The notes beneath the pieces are model-generated. The model was not told the origin of the DNA. It did not search any database and saw only the letters and a list, made by a program, of their open reading frames with translations. Positions 12,501-26,200 of a stretch of DNA of 64,000 nt are shown here, piece by piece. The translations under genes were made by a program, and so were the position numbers. Position 1 is the stretch's first letter. Every line of letters begins with the position of its first letter. Origin of the DNA: Stichopus chloronotus (taxonomy: Eukaryota; Echinodermata; Holothuroidea; Aspidochirotida; Stichopodidae); contig CM037836.1 of NCBI GenBank assembly GCA_021234535.1, positions 14,119,111-14,183,110 on the forward strand. The letters run 5' to 3'.

Positions 12501-14055
12501 CGTGGAAATTTTGAAAAGGACAGTCACTGCATGCGTTCACTTGGTCATGGATTCTGCTTCAAACATCTCTCACCACTGCTCAAATTGGTCGAGTGATAGT
12601 GGAATAAATGATGCATAATTCAAATTTCAGACATGACATTTCTATTTCAAGTCTTGATAAATGCAGTACAAAACACTTGGAAAAATGCAGTTTCCGAGCA
12701 TATGGGCAACCTGAGAAGCCAGAAATTGCCTTAACGCTCCGCGCCAACCAATGTTGGCGCTCCACTTAGGTAGTTTTGCTCTCACTCATTGCCCCATTCT
12801 CAATATTTCCCCCAATGTTTCTTCGTTTCTCCGCTCCTGTTCTCTTGTACACAGGACGTTTCCAATTCTGTGCCGACTATACTTTTTATTGAAACTGTAA
12901 TGGTCCCAAAAATTGCTTTAAAATTGGTTATTTAAGTATATTTGCTCGTCTTATTCCGGGAACAACTTGCCTCCTGGCTTGGATGTCGACATTGGAGACC
13001 TCACACTCCTTTGTAAAATGTAGTATAGCTAGGCTCCTGAATGAACCACATACAATGATAAAAAAATAAAGGTGTTAGGTCTTACCAGTCATCCAAGTCA
13101 CTGACATTCTGTTTGTTGATAAAAATATAAGAAAAGAAAAACTATTCTGAAAGCGGCAAGTCATATCATAAATGATGGTACCATCCTGGTAACTAACTGT
13201 CATAGTCTCTATGTTATGAAGCTAGCTTAAAAGACAAAAACTCATCACCCCAGACAGTTTCAATTCTCCCAACCACCTACCTCTAGTCCCTCCCTCAGCC
13301 TGTCTTAAATTCCTCCACGTGTGTAATCAAAACAATGGATCCCTGTGAAAGCTGTGTAATACGAGCTGCTCTGCATCTTTCGAATTTGCTGTCAATCTAA
13401 GAGTACTGTAACTTAGATCCAGTTGAGAATTTTGCTTTCGAGGAGGTAAAATATAGCCAGGGGTGATGCAATACAGCCTTTAAGTTATGTAATGATTAAG
13501 TAGTGTCCATAACAAACGTAGTATGATTTTTCTCAATTGTTTTTAATTCTTATCAGTCTGCCATTTTCGTATACTCTTAATTGTCTTATCAAGTAAGAAA
13601 GGATTTAGAGGAAAAGGGGTGATTCGGGTCTCTATATTGGTTTTTCCATGTTTTTTTTAAAAGGAATAAATTTTGGCGTCATCAGTGTATTGCAGGCTTA
13701 AATAAGAACACATAATAATTGAGTACTATACCTGGTAAATCGTTTCCCAAGATTTTTGAGGTCTGCATGAAGCAAGACGGTCCAGTTTGAACAAAAGTTC
13801 CAAACGTTATAAAGAAACTTAAAATGAAGCTAGACCTTCAGGCATATACGCTGTCTCTCCTTTCTTTAACATTGTAGACAATGAGTTACAATGACTTGAG
13901 GGTATCTGATGGACAAAAGTGCTGAATCCAAGTAATTTACTTCAGGCAGCTCACTACGCAGTGCTCACAGAGCATTTGTATCTATTAGTCTTATTGTACA
14001 ACTATTAAAGTGTGCATCATACATATGTAGATGTCATTCATTAGATGATATAACT

Positions 14056-14265
14056 CTACTTTACCAAGTCAAATGATTCTTCTTCAGTCGTTGCGGCACA
14101 AAACACATCATCATCATCATCATCAGTGTCATTAATTGCATCCTCTCTATATATTGGATTTATGAGACGGATGGATTTGTCTTCAGATGACAACGAGTAA
14201 CCAAGATCCCAATGCGCGTGTATCACCATCCTAACAGATTTGAATTTACCACCATGAGTCTTGTA
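14056..14265 (-). CDS. SH3-SH2 gene, terminal exon: end of SH2 and acidic tail
   Basis: The exon enters at phase 0 after acceptor CACTACCTGTTACAG and runs 69 codons to a stop. It begins YKTHGGKFKSVRMVIHAH, the SH2 pattern of a hydrophobic F-x-S-V-x-x-[ML]-[VI]-x-x-H helix B, and continues to SIRLINPIYRED, which matches the closing L-x-x-P[IV] strand. The tail has six consecutive Asp residues and a Glu-rich end (TTEEESFDLVK). The Asp run is encoded by a GAT repeat. Joining to the previous exon gives one uninterrupted SH2 domain. Confidence 0.75.
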   Translation of the reverse strand, partial: YKTHGGKFKSVRMVIHAHWDLGYSLSSEDKSIRLINPIYREDAINDTDDDDDDVFCAATTEEESFDLVK

Positions 14266-17200
14266 CTGTAACAGGTAGTGATTAAAATACATTACACGAG
14301 TGGAAACTTGAGGTAAGTTAAAAGGGGTCCATGTACCTTTTATGTGCACTAACGCAGCAAGCAAAGAATCTGGGACCCAGATGGTACCAGGTGGGTGTAA
14401 CTGGACTGACAAATGGAATACAGACTGTCAACCCACATGGAGCCCAGATGGGACAACCGAAACCCACATTGACTATATGGGACCCAGCTGTCTTTGCACC
14501 GTGGACCAAATCTGGAACTCATCTGGGCAATGTGGGTTAGGCCTACATGGGGTATACATGGACAATTTCCAGTAATATTATTCTTAATAATCCATTTATT
14601 TATATTTTATACCTTTTTATTTTTTATGTATAATTTAGTACTTTATTTTTATTTTTGTAGTAAGTTAATTATTTATTTTAAAAACAAAGTGTGCATAAGC
14701 AATCTAAGTTTGAAAGGTGAATGACTAAGTTGGACTCAATGAGTACATGCAAAATTATTATAATACACTTAATTTGGATCACAACCCACTTACTTATTTT
14801 CCAACAACAACAATACTTGAATGAAACATATTCACACACGTCAGGTGCATACAACTTGAGCCTAGTGCAGAATTTGTAGCGTTGTTGTGTTAGACCCATC
14901 CCTGCCACAAAATGGTGAGGACATAAACCATACAGTCCATATAACCCCCATCTGGGAGTTATGTGGTACATGGCCTATATTTGTCCCTGATATCCTACTT
15001 GCTGGGTAAGATTTACGATTAACAATCTTAGAACCTCCTAATGAAAAAAAAACTAATTCTACATACCACCGACGAGATTCTGGTCACAATGAAATTCTTG
15101 ATGTTGGTCAAAACACATGCACAAATATTGCATCTCTTGTTGCTTTACAGACTACATACCAATGTTTTCCAAAAGTCCACTCTGGATATTCAAACATTCT
15201 TTCACTTACCGATCCATCTTTTAGTAACAGTTCCATGTGGTGTGCGACCCCGCTATGCTTGAAGGAGATGACGAATTCCCACGAGCGACCAGTTTTATAA
15301 CGAACAAGAAAGTCGCCATCGTTGCGAAGCAACCCAGCAGCTTGTTGCCTACTCAGGTTACCGTGAAACCATGGTTCAGATTCAAGTGACATATCTGTGT
15401 GCTGTACGAGAAAAGATACTGTAAAGGAACACTCCATGATCAAGAAAGAGTGCAACTCGGTGCAACATTCTTAGTAGTTGGGTTTTGGCTGTAGGGCGAA
15501 TTGCTTGTAAAAATCAGTGGGCACCCACCATGATCGATCTAGAAAGTAAACACTGTTGATCCAACAATCAAGTTCACACATGTTTTCTATTTTCTACTCT
15601 GGAAATTAAAAGAGACGGAGTACGTTTAGTGGCATGATGCTGTATTTCAGCCTTCAAGCAGAACTTAACAACTATACAAGAGAGAAACGATACCCAACTA
15701 GGTCAAAACAGAGGAAACTTTGCAATTTATTTACCTTACATTGGTCTCAGTGGTGATAAGATCCCTTACAGTCTGAAAAAGATTTTGAATAACATCTGTG
15801 GGGAAAGGGGTTGTTTATAGGGTGGTATTTTCTGAGACAATTTACTCTCAATTTAGTTTCAAAGACCATGTAGTCTACAAGATGTTAATTTCATTGCTAG
15901 TTTACATTTCTAGTTTACATTGCTAGTTTACATTTCACTGTCCTGACTTTATTTCTATCTGAAAGAGTGAAGGAAGAGGTTCTCAGATTTAAAGATGTAG
16001 CATCTCATGAAATTTTTTGACGGTCAAAAGGTTTTCAGGTCAAAAGGTTTGACGGTTATCTATCAACTTTTGACAGAACAATCACTTTCTACCCCAGTTC
16101 CTCTCTGATTGTTGTATTCTTTGCCACGAATCTTATTTCTGTTCTAATTTTCGATCAAGGCAAGCGGATCATACCTTAGTAATGACGTTACCAAAAATTT
16201 ACCAGAGCTATTCTGACTGTGCTCTCCTTTCTGTTTTCAATTATTGTTTTTTATTTTAATTTATCCACATTGTGTATTTGATTTCACCTCGCTGGGTATC
16301 TTGTTTCTTTGCATAATTGTAACATAATTGTAAAATAATTGTAACATAATTGTAAAATAATTGTAACATAATTGTAACATAATTGTAACATATATATATA
16401 TATATTCTCACCAAAGTTTGATCTCCTTCCAGGTGTGGTTGAGGCAGAGGCTCTTCTTGTTTCTGTGCAAAATAAAGTTCACTTTAGTAGCACTGTGTAA
16501 ATGCATTTCAAGAAAAACTAATGATGTCACAAACAGTCAATATCACAACAGTAAGGATTTCATCTTTGCAAGATTTGGTCACATTCAGAGGAGATTTCTT
16601 ACCTGTGATAGTTTTGTATCGCCATAAATAAAGCCACTGATTTCATCGTAGGTCTCGTCTGCAGTTTCCACCTGTGTGTATTACACGAGAGTGTACAAAT
16701 TTAAGTCAGACATTTTCATAATATGCTCGTCGGGAGGCTTCCAAAGGTTACACACTAACGACGTGTTTCACATGGGAGAGGGCTGAGAGGAGGATAATTC
16801 CCTCCTTTCGAAAATTTGTCCCAAACAACGTGGGAAGCCGTTGAAAAACGCAAATTCCACGCAAATAGTTTTACTTTGGGCCAGTTGATGCCCAAATTGA
16901 GCTTCCGTTGGGGTATGCATTGGATGAACTAGTTTGGGCTCAACTTCTTTTGCCACTGGCAGGCTCTCTGGCACAGATTTGACCGGACCTTGGTAGTGTA
17001 TAGCGCCAAAAGTACCTGTTCTGTCAATTTCATGTGGTTGTTCTTGTGCTCACATGTGATTCAGTTGTGATACTACAGTAGATATAATATTATATTAGTT
17101 TACATCATTACATTATAATTAGCACATATAATTATCACTTCTATGGATAATTCATTATTTGGAAGAAGTTGGGTTGAACCTTGAGTATTTCGTGAGACTA

Positions 17201-20200
17201 CTCAGACATAATTCCGTTCCACCAAGACTGAAAGCCTCAATTTTCAAGGTAACTCATACCTATGACTCATATTTCAGGTCGAAAGAGATACATTACGTTC
17301 ATGCAGTGAATATTCATGATTGTTTGCTATGCGAATTGTTTAAATCAGGATAGATAATCCCTGGGATTTCTCACTTTTTTTAAATTTTAACCATGTTTGA
17401 ATCCACTGTTGTAAAGAAGAGCAAATAGATCAATAACATGTTATAATGAACATAAATAAAATACATGATACAAAATAAAAAAAAATATGAGCTACGGCTC
17501 TGACATAGGCAACATTGGATTTTTAGTGACTTATGGAACGGTATCTAATACTCATTTTGTGAAATCAATGCACACATTGCAGTGTCAACTCATGCTAATA
17601 TGTAGATTAATGGGATGTTAGTGCAGTCCGTCTGGTTAAGGGTTGTAAAAGGAAATATCTCAGGGTCTTTCCCATTATAACCTTTCTATCCTTAAATTAC
17701 AAACTCCCCGGTGTGCAATACATGTTTACCACCAAAGTCTCCCACAGAAAAGACACTGGAACTGTAACGTAGGAAAGCTCAAAAGTGCAACATCACAACG
17801 AAATAACAATTTACAACATTTTGCTACTTTGCAGGCTTTTTCTTATCCAAATGGAAAAATGTTTCTCGTTTAGCTGTTTCGCTGTACTGCAGTTTTTAAA
17901 CATCAGAAGTAAAAACAAACAAACAAAAACGAAACAAAGCTGTGATTGCATCAAATGTTGTTAATTGCCCACTTGACCATACAAGTTGAGGTGTCAACAA
18001 TTATTGCAAAATGCTAGGTTTTCTAACTGCTTTTAATATGTGCAAACATGCGAAATTTTGCTGAATTGCTAATTGAGAAGTTCCAATAACTTATGATTGC
18101 AATAACTTATTTGCAAAACATAACACTGAAATGTTCAACTATGACATAGATCTGTTTATTACGAACCAAGCCGTAATGTAGACTAGAAGAATGATGCTAC
18201 CAAGAGAACAAAAATGATGATACAAAACAACATTCACGCTCTCAAATACATCTTCTTTAGGACTTGCGAGATCTTTGTGTTCTGGTGGATATATGGTACG
18301 AAGACAATGTCAACTCAAACGCTACTGTGAACCAGTATAGTGTAACAATAGCTACAATGCACTATGTTATTACCATGCAAACAGCATATGTACTGCACGT
18401 AACGTTCTGTTAAGTTTCACTACTATTTGAAAAAGTTAGAAGCAATTAACAATTTTCAACTAACTGTTGAGATTAAAAAATGTAACTCACTTATGAATTT
18501 TTGTATCTTTCCAGAGCTCAAAAAGATAGCAATGCAAAGTTTGGCAAATAATTGTTGAGATCATAAGGAGTTGTAACTCTTCAACAGAACATTTAGCAAA
18601 ATCGCGTATTTGCACAGTTTAGCAAAATTGGAAATTTGACTTTTTGCAACTAATTGTTGAAATCGTAACTTGTGTTTTGATGCGCTATCAGCTTTGCGAT
18701 TCTGAAGAAAACAAAAATTAAATGCAGTTCAATAGCCAGAATGTTAGGATTGTGCTAAAATGTGCAACACATCCTCTTCCATTCTCGCTTACACATGATT
18801 TGCCTATGGACATTATACCTAATACCCCCTGCCTCACGAAAGCCTAGTCACTGACTTGATACTACTGACCTACCTTATCATATAGATGTTTATTTAAACA
18901 CATGGATCATCACGGCATGAGATGATAAAACGGACATGAGGGTTTGCAACAAGTTGACCTTCACTAAGACAATGAAAGGGTGATGTTGGAGGTCCTCTAT
19001 TTAAGTGTAAGAGGTACGGCATGCTAAAAGAGTAAACAAACACATTTTCTGTATTTTTAAGAGAACGTGTCTGCAAAGACGAAAATCGTTGCAAATTATT
19101 TCTTTCTTTGTGATATCGTGGCAAAATGCTTTTAGTTGTTGCTAGTAATGAGCTCCATAATTATGTAATGCAGAGCCACACGCATGGAAAATTTACGGAC
19201 GAAATTTACTGTGTTCAAAGAGATAATTGAGCCTCCATTTTGATCAATTAACAGCCATAATTTCCTGCTAAAGTATGACTGCGAAAATGTTACTTTTATT
19301 CAAACTATGTCGGCTAGGTTTCCCTTAATTTTATGTTTTAGCCAGTGGCTGTACATATATGTCTATTCTCTGTTTGTATTCATAATTTTGCATTTACCTT
19401 TTTGTTTTAGAAAGTCCAAGAGATGTAATTTTTCACTCAGAGAGATGCTAAAACCGTAGAGCTTCCGTTGGCTTGCACCCTGAACCCCCAACAGCTTTTG
19501 GCTTTTGAGTACACTGGGGTTGGTAAGTTTTATGTTTGAAAGATACCAATATCCTGAAACTTAATTTTCCACCCAGAGATATGCTGAAAACTAGATCTTC
19601 CGGCGACTTTGCAACATTGCCCTATAGGAACTTTTCCTCCGAACCTCATCAGGGGTCCTAGGTTTTCATCTTGTCAACTTAGCAACAGCCAAATTAATTA
19701 AATCGTTTGAATCTTTGCGTTCAATGATGCACTTTGAACAAGACGATCTATTCTGAGAGTTATTTTTCATGCCGAATTTTCTGCACTTAACACCCTGTCG
19801 CTGCAACCACACGATTTTATCTTCTTAGTGAGGATCAACTTGTTGCAAAGTCAGTTTTTTTTCACATCATGCTGTTATGATCCCGTGGTTAATTTAACAT
19901 AGATCTAGAAAAGTAGGTAGGTGCGTCAATCCAATGTACAGGCTTTCTTTAGCTCCATGGGGGGTTTATTCCTTGTCATGTCAATGAACAAAATATGTGT
20001 TATCGAGCATAGAAATAGTGTATTTAATATTTTAGCAAAGTCAGAACATTTTGACTCAGAGACATGCTAAAACCTCAGAGCTTCCGGGGTTTTTCCCATT
20101 TGAATCCCATAGGGGCTTTCCCATTTAATTCCCACCGGGGCTTTCCGAATCCAACCAGGGGTCACAAGACGGACTTCACTGGATCTCTCTCTCTAGGCTC

Positions 20201-23200
20201 GCATTCTGCCCTTGGTTTGAGAAAGTTCACTCCCCCCCCCAAAAAAAAAACAATTTCTTTTGCCCCTAATTTGCACCCAGAATTTAAAATGCTGGTGCAG
20301 CTACTGGTTTTATTATGGGAAGGGCAAATATGGCGGATTTGGGAAATTGTTAAACCTTGGCTCTGGTGTCTCTCTTTAGTTAGTCAGTGGTTGAGAGTTT
20401 ACTGGGACTGAAATCTTTTGCTGGAAGGAAAAAATTTAAGGATTTATTTTTTTTAATTTTATTTATTTTTTGAAGGATTTAAGGATTTATTTCAAACCAA
20501 GCTACAAATCTGCTAGCTATTATTCATTATTTCATTTTTGAAAACTATACTTATGTGATATTTTTGCACTTCCTTCAAATAAAGGTCGACATTATATTGA
20601 TGATTAAGATATTTTTCCTACTTTTTATTATATTTAAATAGCCTACCAAACTATATTTACATACATTTGCAATGTCCAATAGTTGTGATCACGCAATGGT
20701 TGTGCAAACATGAAGAGACAAATGTTTTATGTCCTATATTTCATTACAATTACTGATTGAAGTTACAAGGTAACATCCATAAAGTTGTATTTCAGTTGCT
20801 ACTGTATAATACTTACACTTCGAATTGGTCGATTGTGAGGAAGCCACGAATCCTGGAGTACAGTCACTTCAATAAGACAATGGATAGAGATATCACAGTC
20901 GTCTGCAATGTCAACCCACTTGAATAAATCCACAGATGCTTTCGCCACTTGGTAAAGCTTCCCTTTCTCTACGGACTTCATATCTCCTGCTGATACAAAA
21001 TTGTCTGCACCATACATGCTTAAGATCATTCCATCGCTGATACATAATCTTGGTTCTGTGAGGAATCTCAAGAGATTAAACATAAATATGCCTACTTTCT
21101 TGTCAAAATTAATACCAACTACGTATCTACTACTCTCTGCAAGGACGAGTATAACATCGCTCTTCTGTAACTCGACTCCCTTGCCATCTGCACTTTTTTG
21201 ATATTTTTTTGAAACTGCGTATCTTAAGACAACTCGTGCATCCCTTAACTGCTGATTGTGTTTATCGCCATCAAAAAGTATCTGTGGCTTATCTTGCTGA
21301 TACGATGCGTTTTCGACCACAGCTATAGTTCCATCCTTTCGTCGGTAGATGCAATGTTTATTTTTAAAGCTGAACATTATATTCACTTTCTCATTTGCAG
21401 CTATTTGAATTCGGCTGTGTAAATATGGCTGCAGGAAAATAGGTGTGGCTAGCCTTGCCGTTGGTTTAGGTCCATGACGTAACCTCCGTTTTCTTACTAT
21501 AAACAACGAAATTGTAGAATATGATAAATTGTCAAATACTAGCTCCATTAACATGGCATACTTTACAGTTCGGTGGCTCCAAAATCATAGAATACTTGTT
21601 CAAAATACCTCTTTTGCTATCTTTGTACCATCTTCCTCTTCGACTGGAGAGTGTGTCACAACAAATTCTTCCCCGAGAATGTACATCTCAACAATAGAGA
21701 GATATTCTTTACGTAGTAATACCGCATTTTATTCCTTCCTCGTCAATAATTTCATGATAGAACTCTCCTTTTAAAAATGTTTTACATGCTCATTGTGTGC
21801 TTGGTTACATATTATCACCTCGGGGAGAAAATAAGGCAAATGACAAAGATACGTGAGACCCCAGCAAACATTAACATCTAACCAGTTGTCTTAGCAAGTT
21901 TCTGTTCAATGAAGCATTTGTTAGTTCACTTTTTGGCATTGTGAGCAGAAAGAATGCCAGAATCCTGGTCGTTGGAGGGCACAGAACAGGTGACAAGGTT
22001 TGACATCTGATCATAGCCAACACCGCCTTTGATATTGTAAGTCCTATGTAGACGGTTTAAAAACAGTTACAGCATGACTTGTTATATTATATATAACATT
22101 ATTATTATGTATTTTGTATTTTGGTCTTTCGATCGCAATGTCAATTTCTATTCGAGACTACCCACTAACCAGCGGTTACTCTCACCCTTTAGTTTTCATC
22201 ACAGAATTCTGAAGTCCAGTCTGTCTGGGTACCAAAAGTGCATTTTGAATAGTGATCAAAAGAAAGATCTCATTTTTGTGGGTGACACTTGCGCTTGTAC
22301 ACTGATTAAGTGTACAGAGAAAATTAGCGAAACTAGAGTGGGTATTTTATGTGCTTGATAATTGTCTTGACTCTTAAAAGATAAGATAAATAGATTATGA
22401 AAATATCAACTGTTGTGGGACATAAACTTTTACTTAAATGTTTCCTAGTCAAATTCATATGTTGACTGTAATATTTTCTAATCAAAGAAACGGTTAATTG
22501 CTGCAGGGATACTTTTTTTTTATTAAAAGCTGGTTGTGTGACATGAGCTTCCGGTTGAAAAATAGACACAACATGTTATCTTTAAAAGAAAAGAATACAA
22601 TAGAATGAAAAATTGTAGTCAAATGGAAAGTAAAAGTGTCCGAATTAAAAGAGCAAACAAACCTGTAATGGTGGAATTAATCATATCTTGATACTCGTTG
22701 ACATATTAATGAAAGGAGGCACAATTTTTGTCCAAACGCCAGTTAAGAAGTGACCAGGTCAGCATGTTTAGAAGTTGTGTAAGTGACTTGCTTGTCTGAT
22801 CTAGTATTATAGACAAATTGTAGGTCAATATGCTCAACTGATCTTTATGATTTGAGAAGACAACGTGACTTCGGTTGATGACTCAGTGGAAACCGAGTGA
22901 GGAGACTAGTCTGTTGGTGGAAGACTGCTCGAGACTAAAACTTTGGCGACTCAAGTGGTTAGTACAGCAATTAAATGTTTGCGATGTGATTCATCGCAAC
23001 ATTTTTATAGCTAAACATTACAAGGTCATAATGTCAATACAACCCAGGAGACACATCACCACTTTCCGTGAGGGACCTCATCAGTAAAAATTATTTGGGT
23101 GCAATATGTCCATCCAACTGGCCGTGGATTTTTTTAGATGTGGAGCGAATTTCTGAATAAGTAATATCCAACTGGCTCTAATTTCGTTTTTTTCTTTAAG

Positions 23201-26200
23201 ATGGGGAGGAAATTTCTGAATTAGTAATGCAATACTTTCAGTGAATTTGTGTCATTTACTGAATACAAGGTCACAGTTTGAGATTTTGCAAAACTCTAAA
23301 AAGACAAAACGTCCATTTTGAGTCTGGGATCTCTCACACTTAACTGAAGCTTCTAAAAGTCCACTTTGTTATTCTTACATGACATTATGACAAAATATAT
23401 ATACGTGTTAGGCCATGGGCCACATGGCAAGGTTCTGCCTAATATGGGATTCTTTGACCACAATTTTGGAAGGAAGTGAAACCTGTGTACTGCTACCAAG
23501 GTGCTCTTAGTAACTAAAAATGTTTCACAAGGGCAATTGTTGTACATTCGCGAGAACCTTCTCTCAAAGTCATGTGTACGTCATTAAGTATAAGACAGTA
23601 TACGGTACAGATACATATATAAAGAACGCTAGATTAGAGGGGAGGGTTTTTCATGCTTGAGTTCAACATTAATCATGTTTATCTCCATTTTAACTTGTTG
23701 TAGATCATGGTGCTGAATAACTTAGGTAGCATGGATACCTTCTCAAACGTCAAACTTCTCATTGACCAAAAAATGAGACCAGCAATACGTAGGCCTTAAC
23801 ACTAATAGAACTTATGAACTTGAAAGTTTGGTGTATGATACGCTTTATTTCGTTTGAACAGTTGCCCTGCGAATAGTGAATGACCAATCAGAATTTGAGC
23901 CATGCAGGTCGTAGGCTAAGGGCTGCTCCATGAAAAATGATTCCTTGGTCACTCTTTGGATTGGGGAAGAATTCGATAGGGGAAGAAATCGTATGGTGTA
24001 AGTAGCAAGCGTTATTGTTGGTGTAGTAGACAGTTAAATGTCAAAAATAGGTAAAAGTCGAAATATATATGAATCACACTGTTATACACGTCAAACTACT
24101 TTGTGTGGTCAGACGGAATTTGGAAACATATGGTTTGACAATTGTATACGGATATCTATGGATGTTTACGGATGCTGAAAGGAAGCAACACCTCGTTTTG
24201 CAGATGCATGGTCATCGTTTTCGTTATCTGCCAAGGGTATTGTAAAGTCTGAAGTCTACTTAAGTCTGAAGGTGAGGACACGTCTCGTACGGACTAGATG
24301 GAGTAATATCTGAAGGGGGAGGCAATAGGTGGTACAATGATCAACTCAGAAAGGAACAAAAACCACCATAAGTAAGTTTGGAGTTACTATAATTGCATGT
24401 CACTCAACACTTTTGACGTGCAAACAAAATAAACCGTATGTGCAGGACTTGCGCACGTATAGATGGACCTAATATAACAGTCAGGCTTTGCCTAACCCAT
24501 CACAGTTGTCACATATAACCATAAGCGCAACCGTTGGGCACTGCGCAGGTGTTGGGCAAATCGCAGGTCTCCGGCAGCGCAGATGTCGGGCCCTCTAGAG
24601 GTCTCATTTCAATGCAGGTATGGGGCACTGCGCAGGTGTCGGGAGGAGTAAGTGGAGCTGCACAGCGGAGGGGTTAAGTGGCACAGGTGATGAGCACTCA
24701 GCAGGTCTCGGGTAGCGCAGGTATCGGGCACTGCGCCGATTGGAGTAGTCTTTCTATGGACTTGTTTTTTTGTTTGTTTGTTTTTTTTTTTTTGCAGCCG
24801 CACCTTAACCAGTACCTCAATTCGTACCCCACCCGAAAGTTATTAAACTATTAGTAATTTACTTTTATTTAAACTTTTTTTTGTATTATTTATGATGAAC
24901 CAATAGAAGTAGTAAATATATGTTATATTTCCATGATATCATTAAGCGGGTCAATCAGTGCCAAAATGCTAGGGGTGGAGTGCAATCATGGAAATTTTTG
25001 TCATGCCAAAGGGATGTTATTCCCTATGTGGAAGACTTTGGGAGGATAACCACCCTTCCACGTTGTAAAGAAAGATTGAAAATGACCGACAGTGCTAAGA
25101 GGAAAATTTAAGCATTATTACTACAATATCAACAAATGTAGAAACAGCATGATTATAACCATCACTGATTGTCAATCGTCATGCACCAAATATTGAAATG
25201 AATCAGAACCCCCCTCCACTTGGAGGGGGGCTCTCAAACGGAGCAGGATATAAGCTAACTGTTCATCCTTTAGATGGATCTAGAATAGGAGGACTTTTCT
25301 CTGAATTAATAGCCTTTCAACTTGTCGTTAATTACACGGATAGCGCCACAAGTTTTGTTCCACCTGAACCAAAGCCTTTGAGATCCTCTTTCGATTGCTT
25401 TAAGTATGTACAACTAGTTTACAAAGTGAACATGTTTACTCAGTTGATCGACAATTACCCATAGTTACATAGTGATCGTCAATTTCGATGGATTAACTTC
25501 CAGGACTATCATGGAACTCCATGGGGTAAGCAAAACGAACATTTTCTTTTCTATTTTCTCTTTGTTCTGAACATACAATTGGTATATAATTTTGTGAATA
25601 TTATGTACACGTTCATGTACACATTGTATAGGTTACAGTACGTAGTACTTATTATTCCGTCATGGTAACAAAGTCACTTGAAAGTCGCACACTTACCTAG
25701 TTAACTACATTTAAAGTAGATGACATTCAAAACTTTTAAATGGTTTGAAATCTCGATCCCAAAGAGGTGGAAGCACGATTACTCAAACAATGTTAATTAT
25801 TCAAATGTATTGCACATCTGACTATGAATTGACAGAGCCACATTTTGCCAGTACACTCACTCCCGGTGTGACCGTCGAACAGAAAGAACTCCATACTAGA
25901 GCGCTAAGGTAATCTGTTTTACAAAACGGGAAGATGAAAAAAAACAAGACTCAAAAGTTTTTTTTCAGTCTCAAACTTCTTTAAATAAAACACATCAAAA
26001 CATGGTGTCATTAATGATGTGGCCTACTCTGCATGCTTAGCCCATAGCTGTACCAGTCATTTACGGCTGAATAGCCTTTAATGGGCTTGCTCTACACATT
26101 TTTAGAACAGGTGAATGCATAGAACAGAAATTTGTGGGGAGGATGCACATCACTGGATTGACGCAATCACATACTTGATTGGTAGAACTGCGGTTTGTCT

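Noticed and set aside
14331..14575. Two overlapping plus-strand ORFs and one minus-strand ORF
   Set aside because: Produced by the GGGACCCA repeat in the intron between the SH2 exons.
16768..16974. 68-codon minus-strand ORF next to the YDEI exon as another exon of the SH3-SH2 gene
   Set aside because: Some protein-like text (SLPVAKEVEPKLVHPM) but no good acceptor or donor, and its inclusion is not needed since flanking exons already join in phase 0.
20064..20411. 115-codon plus-strand ORF
   Set aside because: Lies within the GAAGCTCTGAGG repeat family; Pro/Phe/Gly text is produced by the GGGGCTTTCCCATTT units and homopolymers.
20817..21496. A CABIT (Themis/GAREM-type) reading of the large exon
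   Set aside because: The VELQKSDVILVL...VGIFMFNLL stretch fits an SH3 better, and no CABIT-specific pattern could be placed in the rest.
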